64,000 nucleotides of DNA from NCBI GenBank assembly GCA_949592205.1, contig CATIUR010000006.1, positions 66,460,001-66,524,000 of the forward strand, read 5' to 3'. Origin of the DNA: Helichrysum umbraculigerum (Eukaryota > Streptophyta > Magnoliopsida > Asterales > Asteraceae). The position numbers were made by a program, and so were the translations under genes. Below, piece after piece: positions 22,707 to 33,383 of the stretch. How positions within the stretch are numbered: the stretch's first letter is position 1; each line of letters starts with the position of its first letter. Below the pieces are notes generated by a model. It saw nothing but the letters and a program-made list of their open reading frames with translations, had not been told where the DNA came from and did not search any database.

Positions 22707-23827
22707 ACATTGCGTAGTCACAAACGATAAGAATCGAAAGTTTGATACATGCAACAAAAACTTTTAAATTTACTAGTTTTACTCTTTTGTATGAACAGGT
22801 ACACAGAGAGTTATTCTAATATGATGACATTTGCCACTGTGAAGGTAAAATTGGTGATATATATTATTGGTTTTATCTTTTAACTTTTTACTGTTATATT
22901 TGCCAACATTATTGTGTTACACAATGGGTGGTGGGCATACAGCCCCAGAAGATAACCCAGAAGAATGTTTTGTCTTGTTCAAGCGATGGATATCTCATCA
23001 ACCATTGTAACCATATTTTCATCTCTACGAATAATATTGTTCATGTGTGCTATTTTTATAAAAAATAATTATGATTGTTGTAACATGTAAGACGATATCT
23101 TTCGAAAGATGTATGTTCATTGTATGCCTTAAAATTTAATTTAAAATAAAGTCGGTTGTGTACCATTTCAATATCTCTATATTACCTTTATGAATGGTTA
23201 ACTTTCTAGATAAGAACCAACCCTACTAGTGAATATTGTCCATTTTAGTACATCTACCTCACGGGTTTCCTCTAAGATTATACATACCCTCAATAGGCGA
23301 GGGTTTTTTACTGTTCATAAGCCATCACCAATTAAAATTGTCCACGTCACGATGGTTAGTTTTGTAACTTCACATTTCATATTTACTTTCTTCACTTTAG
23401 CAATTGAGGTTTCAGTTGGACATATTTGACCAGGTTGTTTTTGACTTTATAAGCGAAGAATTTTGTGAAGGATTGCAGATAATACATCTTCTCCGGTTAA
23501 ATAACGAAACCAATCCGACATCCTCACCGGCGACGGCCGACATGCAGAACAGGTAGAGGAGTGCGGTGGCGGTGGCGATGGCGTACTTACCTATGATTTA
23601 TGTAAACTTAAAACTTATATATGTATAATGAATTTAAAAAAAAAATCTTAACGGTTCAGTAAAAAAGAAAACAATGAATTTATGAGTTTCATCTTTCAAA
23701 CATATATGAAAAAGATGATTATAGAAGAGATAGAAAACCGATTAAAATCGTAGCCGCTTCAGAAAATACAAATAAATACTACAGATATGAAAACCGTACG
23801 ACACAATTGACCAACTCTTCCCAATTA
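22707..23827. other. Spacer with no confirmed gene
   Basis: AT-rich, no gene recognised. A stretch near 23500-23585 has codon-like composition on the minus strand (see findings) but no full frame. The segment at 23213-23275 contains AACCAACCCTACTAG and ACATCTACCTCACGG phrases that recur at about 25480-25530. Confidence 0.4.
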
Positions 23828-24168
23828 GGCCATTCCCAACCCAAAATGCAACTGACTAAAACTGACAGAGCCACGTCAGCGCCACGTCATCTTTTTCAGA
23901 AAACTGACCGAAACCGACTGAAACTGACATACCCCTCCCATCCCTACTCCGTCACTTTAATTTTTGGGTCCCGCATTTACCAATTTACCTTTCATTTTAT
24001 ACACACAAAATAAAAAAAACAATTGTTTGGGCCCACAAAAAAACCGACGGACAACTTCGGTTTACCGAAGGACGAAAACCGACGGGAGCAACCGACGGAC
24101 CGGTGCCATCCCTGTCGGTTCGTCGGTTGGGAGCCGACGTGAAGTGACGAGCTCGGTTGGGAGGCGTC
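23828..24168. mobile_element. Possible PIF/Harbinger-like MITE
   Basis: Ends read GGCCATTCCCAACC on the left and, reverse complemented, GACGCCTCCCAACC on the right, about 10 of 14 matching, with TTA on both sides (23825-23827 and 24169-24171) as a candidate 3-bp target duplication. The interior is richer in CCGAC/GTCGG motifs than its surroundings. The match is loose, so the call is tentative. Confidence 0.4.
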
Positions 24169-24311
24169 TTAAGGTAGGAAATTAAAGAATTGGTAAAAAA
24201 AATGTGAAATTGGTAAAACAAAAACAAACAAGGATGGAGACGTGGCGAAAAATATGGTGGATATATCCGGATTCCGGAGGGAGGTGACGATAATAATGTT
24301 TTTGGTTGAAT

Positions 24312-24352
24312 AGGGGGTGAGGGTGAGGGTGAGGGTGACTGGGTGAGGGTGA
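24312..24352 (+). repeat. (GGGTGA)n short tandem repeat
   Basis: Five to six units of GGGTGA, interrupted once by CTGG. Plain microsatellite. Confidence 0.9.
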
Positions 24353-25234
24353 AACAAAAGATATAGAGTCACATAGCTAATTAATATAGAATATATAATA
24401 ATAATAAATAAATAATAATAGTAATAATTTATAAAATTATTTAAGAAAGATTGTTAGAAAAAAGTGCCACCTGTTAGATTTTACAAAACGGTGGATGGTT
24501 TTTGTATGACACGTTTCGGTTTTAAAAAAATTTATATACTCCGTATATAACTTTTATAATAATTGAAAAGTAAGTAGTTTTATTGTTAAAATTTGTTTAA
24601 TTTTTACAATGGTTACTTACTAACTAATCGTTTTTCTTACTTCAATTCAATAATATGTCTGTCATTACGTGCGACTATCTCCACTGTAGAAAGAAAAGAA
24701 GGAAAGAACTTAATTTTCAGCACATTTATACGAATAAGTCTTTCTTTTTCTAAAATTCGGAACTACTTCGTTAGGATTGAAGAATTGCTGTGATTCTTCC
24801 TGAATAGCCTGGATTCTCCCGTCAAGAGTTGCTTTGAAAGTCTTACCTAAACCATTATTATAGGATCTTTTGATTTGTTCTATTCATTATTTCATTTAAA
24901 AAAATTAATTAGTTGTAACTTTGGTTGTTATAATAATATAATATTAATATAAACTAATTAAACAAACAGCAAACTTCCATGTAAAAATAATAACTCACTT
25001 ATAAAATGACCCGACACTCGAATCATTTTATAGTCGTTATTGAAAGTTGATAATCCATATAATGCAAATATAGATACCGTTCCAGTCAGTTTGGGTAACA
25101 TTCAAATAACATAGAAGGACACTTATGATCCCTCTTTAGATAAAAAAAAAAACTACTTTTTGTGTATGGATGTATTAGCTTTATTTGTTTTTTTGTTGCA
25201 ATTTATAGCTTCTATAAGGTATAAACAAAGTAGA

Positions 25235-25266
25235 CCCGCTGCGAAGCGCGGGCCTATGATCCTAGT
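25235..25266 (+). mobile_element. Helitron 3' terminus
   Basis: A GC hairpin CCCGC..GCGGG at 25235-25252 is followed ten bases later by CTAGT (25262-25266) and then T. Helitrons end in CTRRT preceded by a short GC hairpin 10-12 bases away and insert between A and T; all three conditions on this side are met. The 5' TC end could not be found, so element length is unknown. Confidence 0.6.
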
Positions 25267-25469
25267 TGGGCTCAAACACCAAGCCAAAACGCGTCCACAG
25301 TCCACTATTTAAAGGAAGTTGCACTAATATACCCATCATCTCCTCTATGACCAATGTGGGACAAGAAATGTATCACCACGTTCCCCTCGGAGAGATTCTT
25401 CGTCCTTGAAGAATGGTCTGCCAGATTGTCTCCCACACTAGAGACGTATTGAGACGGCTCTGATCCCAT

Positions 25470-25630
25470 TGATATGAACCAACCTCGTCTATCGGATATA
25501 GCCCGCTTTGGTACATCTAACTCACGGTTTTTTTTTTTTGGGTGTGTATGATCCCAACACCAAATACAAACCCGGTGAGGTTAAGATACCAAAGCGGACA
25601 ATATCCGCTACACTGGACTGGTTCGTATCA
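25470..25630. repeat. Imperfect inverted repeat, about 161 bp
   Basis: The left arm TGATATGAACCAAC (25470) continuing to GCCCGCTTTGGTA matches, in reverse complement, the right arm from ATACCAAAGCGGAC to GGTTCGTATCA (25630). The loop contains a T run and AACCCGGTGAGG. GATAT-GTCCGCTTTGG-type segments are widespread in plant repeats, including small LTR elements; I cannot assign the class. Confidence 0.6.
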
Positions 25631-26344
25631 TTTTCAAACATTCAATTAAATAAACGACAAGTAGCGAACTTAATTACTAAATTGTAACTTACTTAACATT
25701 CACCTAAAGTCCAAAATAATTTTTCAAATCCTTGAATGTGAATAATCTCTTCAAATTAATTAGAAACAATTTTATAGTGGTTCTGGTTCACAAGTAACAT
25801 CTTGAAATTTTTTATAAAAAATAAATCAAATTCCATATTATGCAATCAAGGTTTGGGCTGGGGAGCTACTGGGCCTGTAAGGAAATAAAAGTTATCTCAA
25901 ACGAGCAAGTGGGCTAATGGGGCCAAATCATGATTCATGTCTAAGCCCTTTATTTTCAGTTCTTATATTCTACCAGTGCTAAATAACACCCATATTATTA
26001 ACCCAGTCTATATAATATTAATATTTAATATTAATAATAAGTTTATAATACTACAGTAGTTGTTAACTGTCTTTAAATATTAAATTAAAATTTCAAATAT
26101 ATTGTTAAATGTCATTGAATATTAATATTACTACTAATTACTAATTGCAATAATTATGATTTCAAAATCAAAATCATATCTCGGCAATTATTAATAATGA
26201 ATTAGTAACAGTCACTCTTAATCAAAATTGCTTGATCACCAATTTAATGTTAATTACATGATTCTTTTTTCAATGGTATTTGATTTCTTGTTCATTTTGA
26301 AGGCTTATAAACCCAGAACCTTTTTCTAGCTTTGAGTCACAACA

Positions 26345-29300
26345 ATGGCTAATCCAGGTCAAGGCGAGTCGAAACAGGCCGCTCCTAAACAAGAGTTGCA
26401 GCCACACCCAGTAATGGAGCAACTTGCTGGTGTCCAATATTGTGTTAATAGTCCACCCCCATGGAGTAAGACCATTATATATATTCTTTTCAACCTACAA
26501 ACAATAAAACAAGTTTGCTAAAGATACATATATTGTTGACTTTTCTGTACTTAAAATAGTAGTATGAAGTTCATGCTATGTTTTTTACGAAAAGAAGTCT
26601 GTTGATTTTAACTATCTACGCGTACAAGTATGAACAGCTTTTCTACAATTATCTATACGTGCAAAAATTCTTATGACCTTATATAAACTTTTCAGACTTG
26701 TAAATTTGAATATTCTTTACACGTTTCATTAAGGCGCAATATTTTTCTTGTATTTCTGCAAATGCAGAGGATGCAGTGTTATTGGGGTTCCAACATTACA
26801 TTTTGACTCTTGGTACTACTGTCTTGATACCAACCATGACAGTTTCTCAAATGGGCGGTGACAATGTAAGTAGTAGTACTATTAATTAAAGTTTACTTTG
26901 GATGATTACTTATTAGTAGTTTGAATCATGTTGGATCAATCCAGGCTGAGAAAGCCAGGGTGGTCCAAACGCTTCTTTTCCTTTCAGGATTCAACACATT
27001 GATGCAAACCATGTTTGGTACTCGATTGCCATCTGTTGTTGGTGGCTCACACGCATATTTAATACCCGTTTTTTCAATAATTCATGCCAAAAGATATAAT
27101 AAGTTTCAGGAGCCTCATGAGGTACATTACTCTTATATCAAACATATTTCAGCAATTAATTTCTTTTCTCAGTTTTTATGTTATGGGGAATGGATTTAAG
27201 GTTATTTCTCACTCTAATGTTTATCTGGTGTTTCGGTAATTAAACTATTAAGAGGTTTGCACAAACCATGAGAGGCATACAAGGTGCTCTTATCATCGCC
27301 TCCATGTTGCAAATGATCCTTGGATTTCTTGGCTTGTGGAGAAACATTGTCAAGTGAAGTGTTTACTTTTGTGAAATTTAGTTGTTTTTTATTTTTTATT
27401 TATTTCATATTGCTACATTTTGCAATCTTGAATTATGTATAGGTATCTTAGCCCTCTGTCAGTTGTTCCCCTTGTTACTTATACGGGACTTGGGCTGTAT
27501 TATCTAGCTTTTCCTATGGTAAGAATAGTTCACATGTAGTCTTGCATTACTTTTTGATCAATTTCAAGTTCTTAGAGGATAATAAATAAATTTTTTCCTT
27601 TCGTGTTCTTCGTGTAGCTGGGAAAATGTATGGAAATTGGACTTGCAGAGTTGGTGCTGATAGTCCTCATCTCACAGGCAAGTTTTTGACAGTTTACTAA
27701 AAAGGAAAGCTTGTATTAACTTAGCTTCGTATTGACCCTTTTGCAGTATCTTCCTACGTATGTAACTTCCAAGAGGCCAATATGTGACCGCTTTGCAGTG
27801 TTGTTATCTGTTGCAATTACATGGACTTGCGCTGGAATTTTGACACTCAGTGGCGCTTATGGCAAATTAACAGAAACGTTAAACCCTTGTCGTACAGATA
27901 GTTCTGGACTTGTACATGGAGCTCCTTGGTGATTTTTTTATTATTTTTTTTATTTTTTTTACAGTTTGTTTTTCTTTAAAATTATAGTGAAAAATGTTAC
28001 TCAGTTTTATTTCCGTATAATCTTATACTCGGTTGCAAAATAACCAACCGCAGGATATATGTTCCATATCCATTTCAATGGGGTCCCCCAAGTTTTGATG
28101 CTGGAGAAGTTGTCATGATGATGGTTGCTTCTTTCGTCTCTTCCATTGAGGTTTCGTCTCTTCCGCTGGATAAATGTTAGTCAAGTTTAGAGGTGGCAAA
28201 ATGGGTGAGTGTCACTAGTTGGGTAATGGGTTAAAACGGGTCGGGTCAACCCACTAACATATTCTATTAATTTTATTGGATCTTAGAAATAGTTATTGTT
28301 CTAAAAAAGATCCTCAACACTATTTTACTATCAAATCATCCAACTTAGAGCAATTTTATAAACGCAATCGTGACAATTTTCAACTCGTTTAACCCATTTA
28401 ACCTATCTCCTTTTTGGTTCAAAATTGCCACCTCTAGTCAACTCGTTAATCATCATTTCTTTCTCAAATGCTTGTCCAAATATATTCCTTATGAAGTCTA
28501 CTGGCTCGTTTCTGGCAACATCGAGATACGGAAGTGCCACTCCTGTTCCACCTTCTATTTTGAGCCGTGGTATTGGATGGATGGTATGTTTCAACCATTA
28601 TGCTAGTTTATGAAATTGTTGTTGACTAATGTTATGTTTACAGCATTAAATATACACATCCTTTGATTTTATGACTGTAGGGAATAGGGACTTTTCTTGG
28701 CGGCATGTGTGGCAGTGTAACTGGATTTTCTGCATCAATGTATGACCCACATTTAGAAATCTCTACATCGTGTAATCATGTATCCTTACAAGCACGATTT
28801 TGTGATTTGTAGTGAAAATAGTGGTGCATTGGCGCTGACAAGAGTTGGAAGTCGACGTGTGATTCAAATATCAGCTGCTTTTATGATCTTCTTTTCCGTC
28901 TTTGGTATGATCACTCTTACATCAAGTTTGCCCAAATGTACACATTTTTGCTGATATTAGCACTCTGCACGCATAAAGTGACGCTCTTGCATAAATAAAT
29001 TAATTCATATAATGATACAAACTGATCTTTACATCTTAGAGTATGTAGAATATTTTTACATAGTTTCGTACACATACAAGTGGCCGTGGGAGCTTTATTT
29101 TCTCATAATATAAACGTGAAATATCTTATGACTTATAGCTCTTTAAAAGTTATAATTGAGAATATATTATCAGTTTATCACGTTTATAAATATTAACAAC
29201 TTAACAATAAAAATTTGATTGCATATTCTTTGTAGTACTTATATGCGTTATATCTTCATAATGTGCTCATGCTAATTAATGTAACCGTTTAACAGGAAAG

Positions 29301-30428
29301 TTTGGAGCCATTTTCGCTTCAATACCTTTACCAATCACGGCAGCTTTGTACTGCATCTTTTTTGGTTTATTTTGTATGTCCCAATTCCAAATCTACGGTG
29401 GCTACAATTTTCACTTAACCAGTTTTCATCTTTCGTTAACACTTATAAATTATTTATTGTATGCAGCTTCTGCAGGTCTAAGTAACTTGCAATTTTGTAA
29501 CCTCAACAGTTTCCGGACGAAATTCATATTAGGATTGTCTTTCTCCCTCGGACTTTCACTTCCACAATTCTTCCGAGAACATTGGACCGTCTCCAATTGG
29601 ACCGCCTCCAATCATGGTCCGTTGCACACACATTCAAGATGGGTATGTTAGAGTTATTATTGTTTTAATACAAATTCTTGTTTAAATTTGCGTTTTAAAG
29701 TTGATTGTGTTATATATTGTTTTGTGGTTATAGGCTCCTGAGATTGAGATCAATACGACATGTTACGTTGTCTCATGTAAAAAGCGGTACCTACTAATGG
29801 GCCCACTCTTTTCTATATGAGAAAACATGACCATCGTGTTGATCTCAACTTTGAGAGTAATAATAGCTAATTAGATTTTTTTTATCTACATTTTGATTAT
29901 GGAATTATCATTATCTAGAATCAAATAGCCTTATATATATAATCGGTATCGGTATTTGACCGGCCACTATTATAACTTTACACATCTTAATCTTTTTTCT
30001 TTTATATATATAGAAATACTACTATTAAATTCTCATATAAGCAAATGTGTCCAACATTCAACAAATGTGATTATGTGGTTATTACAACTGATTTTTCAAG
30101 TCCGATTATTGAATAACAAACCATAGCTTTTCAAACATAATCTAAACTTTGACTAGCTAGTTAGATAGTTTGAAAAAAATAGAGGGTTGGATAATAAACA
30201 GTTTTGTTTGCATGAATGCAGTTTGACAACATGATATCGGTATTATTCACATCACACGCTAGTGTAGCCGTGATGATTGCAATGCTGTTGGACTGCACAC
30301 TTGGTCGAGTGAACAACGAGAATGGGAAAGATTGGTGGGAAAAGTTTGCAGTGTACGGTAAAGACGTTCGGACAGACGAGTTCTATAAACTTCCCTGGAA
30401 CCTTAACAAGTTATTCCCATCTTTTTAG
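26345..30428 (+). CDS. Nucleobase-ascorbate transporter (NAT/NCS2 family), 14 exons
   Basis: Predicted 536-residue multi-pass membrane protein of the NCS2/NAT family, which moves purines, pyrimidines or ascorbate by ion symport, typically at the plasma membrane. Exons: 26345-26465, 26768-26865, 26945-27121, 27253-27353, 27443-27518, 27618-27677, 27747-27928, 28054-28150, 28497-28583, 28681-28739, 28813-28904, 29296-29373, 29467-29642, 30222-30428. All join in frame. Landmarks: hydrophilic N-terminus, SPPPW before TM1, QH at 49-50 in TM1, GTRLP after TM2, and the family signature ENSGALALTR at 354-363. The C-terminal part keeps the QFCNLNSFRTKF stretch and the ending LPWNLNKLFPS usual in plant NATs. 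Introns are GT-AG except intron 6 (27678), which starts GC. The loop before TM11 (SNWTASNHGPLHTHSRW) diverges from typical members. Substrate cannot be told from sequence. The start was chosen because it begins the conserved N-terminus. Confidence 0.95.
28188..28436. mobile_element. hAT-type MITE in intron 8 of the NAT gene
   Basis: 249 bp with ends TAGAGGTGGCAAAATGGGT and, reverse complemented, TAGAGGTGGCAATTTTGAA. Flanks GTCAAGTT (28180-28187) and GTCAACTC (28437-28444) agree at 6 of 8, consistent with an old 8-bp duplication. Internal GGGTCGGGTCAACCCAC is typical of this MITE group. It does not touch splice sites but ends 60 bp before exon 9. Confidence 0.72.
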
Positions 30429-30878
30429 CACGTTTTTTCTTGATATGTGTTTCTAGTGTTTGTTTAGTAGAACACTTTATGGGTGTTTTCCATGTGAAAA
30501 GAATGGTACGTAGTTATTTCCAGTTTGCTAGTGAACTTTCTACTGTTCTTGACTAGTGCTTGTTATGTTTTTTGCAATTTATCATACTTTCTATAAATTG
30601 TAAGCAAATATAGGGAATTGTTAAGCCATGTAAATTGTGGGTTTTTTTTTTTTTCCCTCTACTATGTCAAATACACCTAAAATGTGAGCAATGTTTTTCC
30701 AATTACGTACTTCAGTTTTGATTAGTTATGACACTTTACATTGTCTGACTTTTTCATAAATGAATTATGATTTATTTTTCATGAAAATTATTATGCGTTT
30801 TTAAATTATCTCATTCTAAAATATTATAGACACGCCATGATCGGTTTTTAGGTGTTCCTAGAATAGATATAAAAGTTC
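30429..30878. other. NAT gene 3' UTR and spacer
   Basis: This follows the NAT stop codon. T-rich sequence with TTTGTTTAG and AATTTATC-like elements would suit polyadenylation, but no single AATAAA site stands out. It ends at the edge of the outer solo LTR. Confidence 0.5.
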
Positions 30879-31503
30879 TATAACACCCCCGAATTTACTG
30901 TTTAGCGGAAGCAAGCTTTGGGGTGCTACTAATTAATAATCAAAACACACAAGGCATATAATGAACGACTCTATATGCGTCGTTTTACTGATACATTGAT
31001 AATATAAAGTTTTACAGTATAACGTTTACAAAAGCCAAATAATTACAATGTTTAGAGATTATATGACATAACTAGGTTACAAAATGTAGTAATGCAAAAT
31101 AATCTCCTGTTGTGCATGCTGACTCGAGTTATGGGCATCCTGAATGAACAGGTCTACTGCTTTTGTGTACCTGAGAACACATGCTAAAAGGTCAGCTAAC
31201 GCTGGTGAGCTCACAGGTTTGCATATAAATATGTAAGTAAGTTGTGAACCACAAGATTTAGTATTAAACGTTTGAAATAAATCAAATAATGTATATGTCT
31301 GCATGAAGTCATGTTCTGCGCTTAACGTGGGCGTCTGGATCACAATAAAGTGTCTGATCGTGGGTGCCTCCGGGCGAGTGTCTAATCCACACTCTTGTGA
31401 ACAAATGCTAATGCGTCCGTTTGACCAATTAGTCCTTGCTAACCCGGACGAGGATTGTCATTTCTATATGGTACCATACACTAACATTCGCGCTACATAA
31501 AGT

Positions 31504-33366
31504 TATAACACCCCTCTTTCACTCTCATAATATTCTATTATTTTACTCGGAAGCGTATGGATTTAAAACATATTTATATACTGTACATTAAGATAATGTA
31601 CACAAACAGCTACATGTTCAAAACACACCAAATTTAAACTGTTTAAAACTACACAAGCCGGGGTATTATGTATTACAAAACTAGGTTTACAACAAAACCA
31701 TATCAGAGTTTACAAGCTGTCAAACTTTCCTTGCAAAACATCCACTTCCTGACCACCCACATATCAAATATAATCTGCAGGAAGTTAAAACGAGGGATTA
31801 GCACGAAGCTAAGTGAATGAATTTATCACACACAATTCAACTTAGCATAACAATCTGTTTACAGCAATTAAACGTAAACACATTTCTATTTCAATTTCAA
31901 TGAGGATCGGTGGCTCTGGAGGAATCATAATACCTGGGGATTCTCCAAGAACACTTAACATCAATCTGTATGGCCATTACAGAATAGACCGATAACTATT
32001 GATTATTAAACTCATACACAGGTCTCAAACACAACAGATGAATCAAAACCTGTGTAATTCACATAATAACCAAAAATCCAATTATACGTTGACCTCAATA
32101 ACAGATACACATAGAATCACATATCACGTAGATTCATAATCAATAACACAGACTAAACAGTCTTATAATCAATCTACGTTTGCTTGTCACAACCAAACGG
32201 TTACAACTAAATCGAAAGGTGAGTTCTAAATCCACTCACCGATACCTTGGTCTTCACCAACTCAGATTCCAAGTATCACTTATCTTTTGAAGGATCTGAG
32301 AACAACAATCAATATAAGTTAGTAATCAGGATCATCAATACTGAACTTATATTCAACATAATTCAAGGAACTAAATATTATTTACATAACGATAATAAGT
32401 TCCTAATCATATTCATGGTTTATAATAAAGCATATCTACATATACTTATCAACATTTTACTTTGTAATGACTTAGAATCAAAAAACTACAAAACGGGTTA
32501 CTACCCGCCGGGTAGCCCAAGTACCCGCCGGGTACTGGGCTTAACCAGCCGGGTACCCGATGAAACAACCGGGTAAATTAAAATTTCATGACAACAGAAC
32601 TTTTCCACGTTTTAAAGACTGGAGAAGCAGCCGGGTTCCCAGTTTACCCGTCGGGTTCCCTCATTTGGTACACTACCCGCCGGGTACGGGTTCTACCCGC
32701 CGGGTACTCACCCCTGTATCAGCATCATCGCCCAGCAAAACCCCATAACCCGAATTTTAACACCAAACTCACAAAATCAGTTTCCAACTCAAGAAATACA
32801 ATCGCAGACCTCATATATCATCATATAGGTATACTATAACATGTTTGGTACTTAAATTTAACACCAAATCATACTAAAGCTTTAAGTGATCATAAGCATG
32901 AATTTAAACATGATCATAACTTACCAATTTGATGATGGTGATGATGATAATATGATTATGAAGCTCTAATCACTTCCAAATCACAGCTCCACAATTGATT
33001 TCTAGGTTTCTAGTTATAAGGATTTTGAAGTTTCTTGAATATTTCTAAAAGAGGAAAGTAAAGAAAACTTTCCCAAAGAGGAAAGGTTATAAGGCGGTCA
33101 AATCTTTACACCGACCCGTAACCACTTAAAACTAGTCCCCTTTTAATCTATTGTCTGGAACCTAAAATCATTTTACGAGAAACTTATTTTATTTTACCGT
33201 GAACTATAGTAAATTAAAACAAACAATAATTCACTATACACAATAAGTCCTGGGACCTATTTATCTAAGTTTCTCAAGGTAACAGATAATACCAAATAAT
33301 TTCTAAAACAATTAAATACGAAATTTAATTAATAGGAATTACCAGACTGCAGGAGAGGATGTTACA
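31504..33366 (-). repeat. 3' LTR of the Tekay-type element
   Basis: Minus strand starts TGTAACATCC after the PPT and ends near GGGTGTTATA. Nearly identical to 37886-39746. The three overlapping plus-strand open frames near 32247-32839 are repeated in the other LTR and are chance frames through the palindromic cassette. Confidence 0.94.
32507..32706. repeat. Palindromic TACCCGCCGGGTA cassette (3' LTR)
   Basis: Units TACCCGCCGGGTA recur at about 32510, 32524, 32676 and 32694, with shorter AGCCGGGTACCCG, ACCCGTCGGGT and AACCGGGTA variants between. One CCGCC to CCGTC change distinguishes it from the sister LTR. Located mid-LTR, about 660-860 bp from the LTR start in element orientation. Confidence 0.9.
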
Positions 33367-33383
33367 AATCTCCCCCCCTTAAG
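33367..33383 (-). promoter_or_regulatory. Polypurine tract of the Tekay-type element
   Basis: Minus strand reads CTTAAGGGGGGGAGATT directly before the LTR start. The pol stop codon TAA (33379-33381) lies inside the tract, so the coding region runs right to the priming site. Confidence 0.9.

Noticed and set aside
32247..32839. Three overlapping open frames repeated at 38627-39219
   Set aside because: They are antisense to the element and lie in both LTRs of the Tekay-type copy; duplication comes from the LTR pair, not from a gene family.
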